Source of the DNA: CAG-877 sp963660495
GTDB lineage: Bacteria > Bacillota_I > Bacilli_A > RF39 > UBA660
Assembly (NCBI GenBank): GCA_963660495.1
Contig: CAVKYO010000030.1
Span: 1 to 6,852, forward strand
DNA length: 6,852 nucleotides
Direction of reading: 5' to 3'
Both the position numbers and the translations under genes were made by a program. Under the pieces are notes generated by a model. The model did no database searches. It was given only the letters and a program-made list of their open reading frames with translations, and was not told the DNA's origin. How positions within the stretch are numbered: the stretch's first letter is position 1; every line of letters starts with the position of its first letter. Below are positions 1 through 5,446 of the stretch, one piece after another.

Positions 1-31
1 TACAAATGACAAAAAGGTATTTTACAATAAA

Positions 32-133
32 ATAGAGACATTTTCACTTATTATTAATATTTTTTTTATTATTTTATATAGAGACATTTTCACTTATTAT
101 TGTTATTTATAAATAGAGACATTTTCACTTATT
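32..133. repeat. Three direct repeats of a 21-bp motif, probable transposon-end binding sites
   Basis: Three near-identical copies beginning ATAGAGACATTTTCACTTAT start at 32, 78 and 113, all in the same orientation. Copies 1 and 2 are identical over 24 bases and copy 3 over 21. The start-to-start distances are 46 and 35 bases, with AT-only sequence between. Read on the minus strand, the cluster begins at about 140 with TGTGAAAAATAAGTGAAAAT. A TGT terminus followed by repeated 20-odd-bp sites in one orientation is how IS21-like, Tn7-like and Tn5053-like elements arrange transposase binding sites. The inference is that an element lies to the left of the window and ends at about 140. The other end, the transposase and the target duplication are not visible, so the family is unproven. 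Confidence 0.6.
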
Positions 134-155
134 TTTCACACTTTTTTTGATAACA

Positions 156-560
156 TTATTTTATTTCATTTAAATTACCATTTAGGATAATTGGATTAAA
201 TCCTATAATTTCATCCTTTAATAAACCTTCTGGGATATCATTCATCATGTAAATTTTCTTTCCCAATCTAAAAGCGTCATACATTTCTAAAAATGTTGCT
301 CCTCCAATATAATTATCAATACCATTTTTGGTATAATTTAGAACTAAAACACTATCTACCTTAGAAATAACTTCTTCACTATGCTTAATCATACTTGCTT
401 TCCAGTCAGCATGTTTGTTAGTTACACGATATTTAGCCTCTGTTTCTGGAGCATCATAACAATTTGGTAAAGTTATAATATGACCTGATTTTTCTAATTC
501 CTTTTTTATTGATGGTATTTTGTTGTAAAAGACTTTGCTACAAATTATAAATATTTTCAT
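156..560 (-). CDS. Small nucleoside 2-deoxyribosyltransferase-like protein
   Basis: This encodes 134 residues. The N-terminus (MKIFIICSKVFY) is a beta strand followed by a helix that ends in GHIITLP. A central strand VDSVLVLN (68-75) follows, then NYIGGATFLEMYDAFRLGKK (83-102) and a final strand IYMMN. This order, with a Gly-rich turn followed by a helix carrying Glu92, matches the Rossmann-like fold of nucleoside 2-deoxyribosyltransferases and related small proteins, in which such a Glu is the nucleophile. Substrate and activity cannot be read from the sequence. It could equally be a non-catalytic nucleotide-binding relative. There is no signal peptide or membrane segment. It is monocistronic, with GGTGAT at 566-571 as ribosome site five bases before the ATG and its own promoter. 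Its stop lies about 16 bp from the probable end of a mobile element, so it may be accessory. Fold assignment is moderate; function is open. Confidence 0.6.
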   Translation of the reverse strand: MKIFIICSKVFYNKIPSIKKELEKSGHIITLPNCYDAPETEAKYRVTNKHADWKASMIKHSEEVISKVDSVLVLNYTKNGIDNYIGGATFLEMYDAFRLGKKIYMMNDIPEGLLKDEIIGFNPIILNGNLNEIK

Positions 561-577
561 CTCTTATCACCAAGGTA

Positions 578-606
578 ATTATATTATATATAAGTATATG
601 TTGCAA
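578..606 (-). promoter_or_regulatory. Sigma-A type promoter of the deoxyribosyltransferase-like gene
   Basis: On the minus strand TTGCAA (606-601) and TATAAT (583-578) are separated by 17 bases, close to the sigma-70/A consensus. An overlapping second TATAAT (588-583) has only a 12-base spacer and is less likely. The start site would fall near 571, giving an unusually short leader that begins at or inside the ribosome site. Confidence 0.6.
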
Positions 607-614
607 ACCAAAAA

Positions 615-622
615 GAAAAAAG
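615..622. repeat. Target-site duplication, left copy
   Basis: GAAAAAAG directly abuts the left inverted repeat of the MITE and is identical to 800-807 on the other side. The 8-bp length fits an ISL3-type transposase. Confidence 0.85.
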
Positions 623-799
623 GGTTCTTCGAAATTCAGTGGACCTGAAAAATTACATCTAAATATTAGGTGTGATTTTTATTGCATTTTATTCTTTTAA
701 AATTCCTAAAGAATATAAAAACTAAACTACTTTTTATAAAGAGTCTGTAAATAAATTTATAACAATTTTTTTGCTAGGTCCATCGAATTTCGAAGAACC
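623..799. mobile_element. 177-bp MITE with ISL3-like ends
   Basis: The element is bounded by 24-bp terminal inverted repeats at 623-646 and 776-799. The outer 15 bases (GGTTCTTCGAAATTC and its complement) match perfectly, as do the inner six (GGACCT/AGGTCC), leaving two mismatches in between. It is flanked by a perfect 8-bp direct repeat GAAAAAAG (615-622 and 800-807), the mark of a true insertion. Ends beginning GGTTCTT or GGCTCTT together with 8-bp duplications are typical of the ISL3 family, so an ISL3-type transposase acting in trans is inferred. The interior has no plausible coding frame and is AT-rich, with hairpins at 648-680 and 691-714. This is a non-autonomous element. Confidence 0.85.
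648..680 (+). repeat. Hairpin inside the MITE
   Basis: AAAAATTACATCTAA (648-662) pairs with TTAGGTGTGATTTTT (666-680) over 15 positions around a three-base loop ATA. As plus-strand RNA all positions pair, two of them as G-U; on the minus strand those two become A-C mismatches. The stem is therefore better as plus-strand RNA or as an element-internal structure. It is too AT-rich to call a terminator with confidence. Confidence 0.5.
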
Positions 800-807
800 G
801 AAAAAAG
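800..807. repeat. Target-site duplication, right copy
   Basis: GAAAAAAG directly follows the right inverted repeat of the MITE and is identical to 615-622. It overlaps the foot of the terminator hairpin and its U-tract (801-828), so the insertion hit the terminator itself. Confidence 0.85.
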
Positions 808-828
808 TATATATTTCTATATACTTTT
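801..828 (-). terminator. Intrinsic terminator of the ftsE-ftsX-peptidase operon
   Basis: On the minus strand AAAAGTATATA (828-818), loop GAAA and TATATACTTTT (813-803) form a perfect 11-bp stem. The stem runs into a T-tract that continues to 801. The stem begins inside the stop codon of the peptidase gene. It is AT-rich but perfect and correctly placed. The MITE lies immediately downstream. Confidence 0.7.
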
Positions 829-2035
829 AACGATTATTCCATCTCGATGGGAATGTAACATATTTTGTTGGGTTAATTGTACTTTTTTGATATGTTTTCC
901 AAGTACAACCTCCACCATAGTTCCAGTCACATGTTGTTAACTCTAAATGTAAATGTGGTCCAGTTGAGCATCCTGTTGTTCCCATGTAGCCAATGATAGT
1001 AAATGGTGTTACTATTTGTCCTTCCGATATAGAACCAAAGCTTCTTAAGTGTGCGTATGTAGAGTATACATATTTTCCACCTATATTATGTCTTATTTTA
1101 ACAACAAGTGCTCTTCCATTGCATCCGTAACTACAATTGCTTGAACTGCAATTATCATAATAAATTTTAAATACGGTACCCGTTGCGATAGGATAAACAG
1201 CTATTGCCTTATCGGAACTTGAAAGATCTATTCCTAAATGACCACCATAGCCATAGTATCCTTGTGTTATATATCCATATTCCATTGGTCTATAAAAGCC
1301 ATTTGCACTAGGCGTTGAACTTCCTCCTGATGCTTGTTGAATCCGATATTGGCAAGCTTGTATATCTTCAGTTGAGCCGCAGCCTAGCTTTTTATAATAG
1401 GTTACGTTTGCTTGTGCTGCCTTAATTTGTTCTTCTATAGTTGGCATTGTTTCTCTTATAGCCATAGAATCAGCTAAAATTTTAGATCTTTCATTTTCTA
1501 ATTCTTCTTTTAAGGAATTCAATTCTTTTTTCTTTGCATCTAACTCTTTTTGTTGAGCCTTATTTTTTTCAATTAATGCTTCTAATTCTTTAATTAAATT
1601 ATCGTTATATTCAGTTAACTGTTCTACAACTGATAATCTATAAATCATATCTGTGATATCTGTTGCTCCAAAGGCATATTCTAAGTAAGCATTATCACCG
1701 TTTGATATTTGATAATATTCTATTATCCTTTTACTTTCTTCGCCTTTTTCTTTTATTTCTTCATTACTTTTCTCTATTTCTTCTTGTAAAGTATTAATTT
1801 CTTCTTCAGCTGCTGATATTTGCTTTTCAATGCTAGAAATTTTACTCCTTATTTCAGCAATTTCAGCATCATTTTTTGCTAAGTTATCTTTCTTATCCTG
1901 AAGCTCTTTGGTATACTTAGCAACTTCTTCTTCAAATTGCTTTATTGTTTTGGCACTTGTATTAATTGGTAGTGCTACAAATGTCATTAAAAGAGCAATT
2001 ATTATTGTTACTGATACTATCTTTGTCTTTTTCAT
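827..2035 (-). CDS. Secreted coiled-coil M23 peptidoglycan endopeptidase, probable FtsEX effector
   Basis: This encodes 402 residues. Residues 1-28 are a signal peptide (KKTK, hydrophobic core 7-22, possible cleavage after TSA). Residues 30-105 and about 140-205 are charged coiled coils separated by a short hinge (YYQISNGDNAYLEYAF). The C-terminal M23/LytM domain covers about 248-390. Its metal and catalytic residues are all present: H266-x3-D270, H329 and H361-x-H363, so it should be an active zinc endopeptidase cutting peptide cross-links outside the membrane. This architecture matches EnvC; PcsB and CwlO share the coiled coil but carry other catalytic domains. All are hydrolases or activators controlled by FtsEX. 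The start overlaps the ftsX stop by one base (TAATG), which implies translational coupling and a shared task in wall cleavage at division or elongation. All eight cysteines lie in the C-terminal half (219 to 377), which is unusual for an exported Bacillota enzyme. Confidence 0.88.
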   Translation of the reverse strand: MKKTKIVSVTIIIALLMTFVALPINTSAKTIKQFEEEVAKYTKELQDKKDNLAKNDAEIAEIRSKISSIEKQISAAEEEINTLQEEIEKSNEEIKEKGEESKRIIEYYQISNGDNAYLEYAFGATDITDMIYRLSVVEQLTEYNDNLIKELEALIEKNKAQQKELDAKKKELNSLKEELENERSKILADSMAIRETMPTIEEQIKAAQANVTYYKKLGCGSTEDIQACQYRIQQASGGSSTPSANGFYRPMEYGYITQGYYGYGGHLGIDLSSSDKAIAVYPIATGTVFKIYYDNCSSSNCSYGCNGRALVVKIRHNIGGKYVYSTYAHLRSFGSISEGQIVTPFTIIGYMGTTGCSTGPHLHLELTTCDWNYGGGCTWKTYQKSTINPTKYVTFPSRWNNR

Positions 2036-2934
2036 TATATCTTCAAATATTTCTTAACAGCACTCGCACTACCGATCATACCTACTAAGATTCCTATTAT
2101 TATAACCATTAGAGAAGTTGTATATATAAATGGTTCTGGTTTTATTAATACTATTAATTGTGAGAATAAGTAACCATCAAAGTGTTTATAAAAAGCAATG
2201 TAACCGTATGTAGTAAATATTACTGGTACTATAGAACCTAATACACCAAGTATCATACCTTCAATTATAAATGGAGTTTTAATAGTAAAGTTACTTGCTC
2301 CTACTAGTCTCATGATACCTATTTCTCTTTTTCTAGCTGATATTGTTAACTTTATAGTATTAACAATTAAGAATACGGTAACTACTATTAAGGCTATTAC
2401 TACACCGTATGTAACATTTTTTATTGAGGCAAAGGCAGATACAAGTTTTTCTACCATTCCTTCTCCATAACGTACAACTGATACTGATTCAATTTTTTTA
2501 ATTCTATCGGCTGTTACTTTTATTCTTTCTATTTCTTTTACTTTTACTTGATAAGTATCTTTTAGAGGACTTTCTCCTTCATCGTAACCATCTAAAACTT
2601 TAGCAAATACTTCTGATTCCTCTCTCATTTGCTCTTTTACTTCATCTTTTGAAATGAAAGTGATTTTTTCAACATTGGATATTTTATCTAATTCAGTCTT
2701 TACACTCTTTATGTCACTTGCATCAGCATCTCTATCTAGGAAGACAACTATTGTTAAATCTTTTTCTATTTCATCCGTAAAATTATTAATATTTAAAGAG
2801 GCCATTATAGCGATTGCTACAATAATTAGAGTTATTGTAATACAAGAAATGGAAGCTAGTGATAAACTAAAATTTCTAATTACGCTTTTAAAGGCATCTC
2901 TAAAACTTCTACCTAACATTCTAAATAGCTTCAT
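2035..2934 (-). CDS. ftsX: Cell-division ABC transporter-like permease FtsX
   Basis: This encodes 299 residues from the chosen start. The layout is that of FtsX: cytoplasmic N-terminus, TM1 at about 24-47, an external domain (48-172), TM2 at about 173-194, a cytoplasmic loop with the conserved ARKREIGIMRLVGAS (200-214), then TM3 (about 222-245) and TM4 (about 267-290). FtsX does not transport. It passes ATP-driven movement of FtsE through the external domain to a wall hydrolase, here probably the coupled M23 protein. An ATG at 2940 is also in frame, but the strong AAAGGAG (2951-2945) lies only three bases from it and nine from the ATG at 2934, so 2934 is preferred. The gene overlaps the end of ftsE by 14 bases and its TAA overlaps the peptidase ATG. 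Confidence 0.93.
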   Translation of the reverse strand: MKLFRMLGRSFRDAFKSVIRNFSLSLASISCITITLIIVAIAIMASLNINNFTDEIEKDLTIVVFLDRDADASDIKSVKTELDKISNVEKITFISKDEVKEQMREESEVFAKVLDGYDEGESPLKDTYQVKVKEIERIKVTADRIKKIESVSVVRYGEGMVEKLVSAFASIKNVTYGVVIALIVVTVFLIVNTIKLTISARKREIGIMRLVGASNFTIKTPFIIEGMILGVLGSIVPVIFTTYGYIAFYKHFDGYLFSQLIVLIKPEPFIYTTSLMVIIIGILVGMIGSASAVKKYLKI

Positions 2935-3631
2935 TATCATAGACTCCTTTCTCTTTAAAGTTAACTAGATGTCCATCTTTTAATATTAAAACTTGTTTTT
3001 TCATTCTATTAACGATATCTTTATCATGAGTTGCCATTATAATTGTTGTTCCTCTTGATTTGTTGATGTCATCTAATACCTTCATTATTTCCATACTTTT
3101 TTCTGGATCAAGGTTTCCAGTAGGTTCATCACATAGTAATAATTTTGGGTTGTTTACTATTGCTCTTGCTATGGCAACACGTTGTTGTTCACCACCAGAT
3201 AACTGGTCTGGGTAGTTATGTATTTTATTTTTTAGGCCTACATCTTCTAAAGCTTTTAATACTTTTACTCTTATTTCATCTTTTCTAGCGCCTATTACTT
3301 CTAGGGCAAAAGCAACATTTTCATATACTGTTAGTTTAGGAAGAAGTCGGTAGTCTTGAAAAACTATTCCTAACTTTCTTCTTAACTTGTATACTTTCTT
3401 ATTTCTTAGCTTAGCAACATCTAGACCACCAACAATAATTTGTCCTTTTGTGGGTTTTTCTTCACGGTATAGCATCTTTATTAAAGTACTTTTTCCAGAA
3501 CCTGAGCCACCGATAACAAAGACAAATGAGCCTTTTTCTATTGCTAAATTTAAATCATAAATGGCAGTAACACCATTTTTATATTTCTTTTCAACATGTT
3601 TAATTCTGATTAAATCCATATTATCAACCAT
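2921..3631 (-). CDS. ftsE: Cell-division ATP-binding protein FtsE
   Basis: This encodes 236 residues from the ATG at 3631. It is a complete ABC ATPase: Walker A GGSGSGKST (41-49), Q-loop Gln92, signature LSGGE (144-148), Walker B LLLCDEP with Glu169, D-loop GNLD and switch His202. FtsE-type features include YREEKPTKG after Walker A and FQDYRLLPKLTVYENVAFALEV around the Q-loop, closely like B. subtilis FtsE. It binds FtsX at the inner face of the membrane and powers gating of the hydrolase. The start is uncertain. An in-frame ATG at 3664 lies upstream of the likely promoter and is improbable. The ATG at 3619 (232 residues) fits the family N-terminus and would give a leader of about 18 bases containing TTAGGATGG. 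It is first in the ftsE-ftsX-peptidase operon. Confidence 0.93.
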   Translation of the reverse strand: MVDNMDLIRIKHVEKKYKNGVTAIYDLNLAIEKGSFVFVIGGSGSGKSTLIKMLYREEKPTKGQIIVGGLDVAKLRNKKVYKLRRKLGIVFQDYRLLPKLTVYENVAFALEVIGARKDEIRVKVLKALEDVGLKNKIHNYPDQLSGGEQQRVAIARAIVNNPKLLLCDEPTGNLDPEKSMEIMKVLDDINKSRGTTIIMATHDKDIVNRMKKQVLILKDGHLVNFKEKGVYDNEAI

Positions 3632-3643
3632 CCTAACTTCTTT

Positions 3644-3652
3644 AGTATAACA
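3644..3652 (-). promoter_or_regulatory. Extended -10 promoter for ftsE
   Basis: On the minus strand TGTTATACT is an extended -10 element (TG-N-TATACT). The expected -35 position falls in the T-run of the preceding terminator, so there is no good -35, as is tolerated for extended -10 promoters. The start site would be near 3637, which places the ATG at 3631 almost leaderless and favours 3619. Confidence 0.5.
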
Positions 3653-3665
3653 TAATTTCGGCAAG

Positions 3666-3694
3666 AAAAAAAGAGAGGACAGTTACCTTTCTTT
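3666..3694 (-). terminator. Intrinsic terminator after the second yitT gene
   Basis: On the minus strand AAAGAAAGG (3694-3686) pairs with CCTCTCTTT (3678-3670) with one mismatch and a seven-base loop. Seven consecutive T residues (3672-3666) follow. It begins ten bases after the yitT stop and separates the prfB-yitT-yitT unit from ftsE. Confidence 0.7.
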
Positions 3695-3704
3695 TCCATT
3701 TACA

Positions 3705-4562
3705 TTATTTACCACCAACAACTTCGTAAGAATCTGTTACTACGAAGAAAGCTTCCTTATCAATTAATTTTATACCTTCTGTAACTCGATAATATTCCCG
3801 ACTTGGTACTACAGTTAAAACTACTTTGCTCTTTTTATTTAAAAATCCACCTTTTACATCAAATACTGTTACACTGTGACCAAGTATTCTAATGATATAA
3901 TCTTTAATTTGGTCTTCTTCTGATGTTATTATATAGAAAGCTTTATTATTTGATATTCCAAGGAGTACCTTATTTATGATTATACTATTTAAGTAGATTA
4001 AGATAATTGCATACATAACATTAGTAGAACCAAAGAATATACCACCTATTAAGACTACTGTTATATTCATAAAAGCACTAGTTTTGGCTATTGGTATTTT
4101 ACAATACTTCTCTAGTATTTGACTTATTACTGGTAGTCCGCCATTATTGTAGCCAGTTTTATACATAATACCATTAGCTATTCCATTTAGGACACCAGCA
4201 AATAAAGTTATTGTAAACATATCACTATAATCTAGTTGGATAATATCAGTTAAAGGTTCTGTTATTTTTACAAAAAAGGGATAAAGGAAACTGGCTAATA
4301 TTGTGACCGCTGTTACTTCTGGTCCTAAGTACATAAGACTTAATAGGGCACATATTATTGATACTATTAATATCATTAGTGCAGGATCTATTCCATAAAC
4401 ATAATTTGTTATTGTGGCAATACCGGATGAGCCACCTGTTACTAAATTAACTGGTAATAGGAAAAGATTATACACTATTGCACTAAAGAATAACGATATA
4501 ATTAGCATAGTGACCCTTTTTCCGACTTTTTTCTTTTTTAATCTTTCTATCACTTCATCCAT
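3705..4562 (-). CDS. YitT/YvjA-family membrane protein (second, divergent copy)
   Basis: This encodes 285 residues. The N-terminal part holds five or so hydrophobic segments (about 18-40, 60-80, 85-100, 115-135, 165-200) typical of the DUF161 membrane domain. The C-terminal 204-283 (LGISNNKAFYIIT to FFVVTDSYEVVGG) is the DUF2179 cytoplasmic domain of PII-like fold. The family (UPF0750; YitT, YvjA) has no established function; small-molecule transport gated by the C-terminal domain is only a guess. The protein is clearly a paralogue of its upstream neighbour, but the glycine-rich motif reads GYNNGGLP (137-144) where the other copy has GYTGGGTD. The start was set at 4562 because GGAGG (4575-4571) is eight bases away. 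An ATG at 4592 would overlap the upstream gene with no matching site. It begins one base after that gene's TGA. Confidence 0.88.
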   Translation of the reverse strand: MDEVIERLKKKKVGKRVTMLIISLFFSAIVYNLFLLPVNLVTGGSSGIATITNYVYGIDPALMILIVSIICALLSLMYLGPEVTAVTILASFLYPFFVKITEPLTDIIQLDYSDMFTITLFAGVLNGIANGIMYKTGYNNGGLPVISQILEKYCKIPIAKTSAFMNITVVLIGGIFFGSTNVMYAIILIYLNSIIINKVLLGISNNKAFYIITSEEDQIKDYIIRILGHSVTVFDVKGGFLNKKSKVVLTVVPSREYYRVTEGIKLIDKEAFFVVTDSYEVVGGK

Positions 4563-4563
4563 A

Positions 4564-5445
4564 TCATTCTCCTCCAAACACTTCATAAGCATCTGTTACT
4601 ACAAAGAATGCATCTGGATCAATTTCAGATATTCCTTCTTTTAGTCTATAATAATCTTTAGTAGGTAGTACGCACATTAATACTGTTTGTTTTTCTTTAG
4701 CGAAGCCACCTTTAGCGTTAAATACTGTAACTCCATGGTTTAAATATTTTAGGATATATTCTTTTATAGCTTGTTCTTCATCTGTTACGATATAGAATGC
4801 TTTACTATCTGATATTCCTAAAATTACACGGTCTGATATTAAGCTAATTATATAAAGTGTAATGATTGCATATAACAATTTGTTTGTACCAAAGACAATT
4901 GATGATAATACTACAATTGTACCATCTGTACATAAAATACTTTTACCTATGCTTAATTTTAAATATTTATTTATTAATTGACTAAGTACATCTGTTCCAC
5001 CACCGGTATAGCCAGCTTTAAAAATCATACCTGCACCGAAGCCATATAAAACACCGCCAAAGACTGCAGATAATAATAATTGTGAATTATCAATTTCTAT
5101 ATATGTTCCTATGTCTGAAGTTAGTTTTACGCATATTGGAAAGACTAATGAGCCAAGAATGGAACCTCTTGTTTTTTCTTTACCTAAAAATACATAACTA
5201 ATCAATAATAAAATAATATTTCCAATTAAAATTACTGTAGAGTATTCAAAGCCAAACAATTCATTTAAAATAATCGCAATACCACCTACACCACCGGCAA
5301 CTATATCATTTGGAGCTAGGAATAAGTTGTACGCTATTGCGACCAAAAAACATCCAATTACAAATCTGACTAATCTTTTATATTTAGACTTTTCTGTTAT
5401 CGCCTCTAATATTCTAAAATTTTTATTTGCTGAAAAGATTTTCAT
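4564..5445 (-). CDS. YitT/YvjA-family membrane protein (first copy)
   Basis: This encodes 293 residues. After a short charged N-terminus come hydrophobic segments at about 25-44, 48-62, 70-88, 122-142 and 172-203, with the family's motifs YNLFLAPNDIVAGGVGGIA (40-58) and KAGYTGGGTDVLSQ (143-156). This is the DUF161 domain. Residues 210-291 form the DUF2179 domain (LGISDSKAFYIVTDEE to FFVVTDAYEVFGG). It is a membrane protein of unknown function and keeps the usual GG-T-D motif, unlike the next gene. Its ATG lies one base after the prfB TAA, and its ribosome site AGAGGG (spacing seven) is inside the codons for the last residues of RF2. Its own C-terminal GGA-GGA-GAA codons supply the site for the next gene. 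B. subtilis has a family member, yvjA, at the matching place after prfB. Confidence 0.9.
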   Translation of the reverse strand: MKIFSANKNFRILEAITEKSKYKRLVRFVIGCFLVAIAYNLFLAPNDIVAGGVGGIAIILNELFGFEYSTVILIGNIILLLISYVFLGKEKTRGSILGSLVFPICVKLTSDIGTYIEIDNSQLLLSAVFGGVLYGFGAGMIFKAGYTGGGTDVLSQLINKYLKLSIGKSILCTDGTIVVLSSIVFGTNKLLYAIITLYIISLISDRVILGISDSKAFYIVTDEEQAIKEYILKYLNHGVTVFNAKGGFAKEKQTVLMCVLPTKDYYRLKEGISEIDPDAFFVVTDAYEVFGGE

Positions 5446-5446
5446 A

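Noticed and set aside
32..133. CRISPR array
   Set aside because: Only three repeats, unequal gaps of about 25 and 14 bases made of low-complexity AT sequence, and no cas genes; spacers of normal size are absent.
648..680. Terminator for the peptidase operon inside the MITE
   Set aside because: On the minus strand the stem has two A-C mismatches, and a perfect hairpin with T-tract at 801-828 already serves this role.
2654..2968. Plus-strand open frame opposite ftsX
   Set aside because: It is antisense to a well-supported gene with clear FtsX features, and its translation has no domain; it is a shadow frame. The same holds for plus-strand frames at 4414-4644 and 5809-6003.
3628..3664. ftsE start at ATG 3664
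   Set aside because: That ATG lies upstream of the extended -10 element at 3644-3652 and right behind the terminator T-run, and it adds residues not seen in FtsE proteins.
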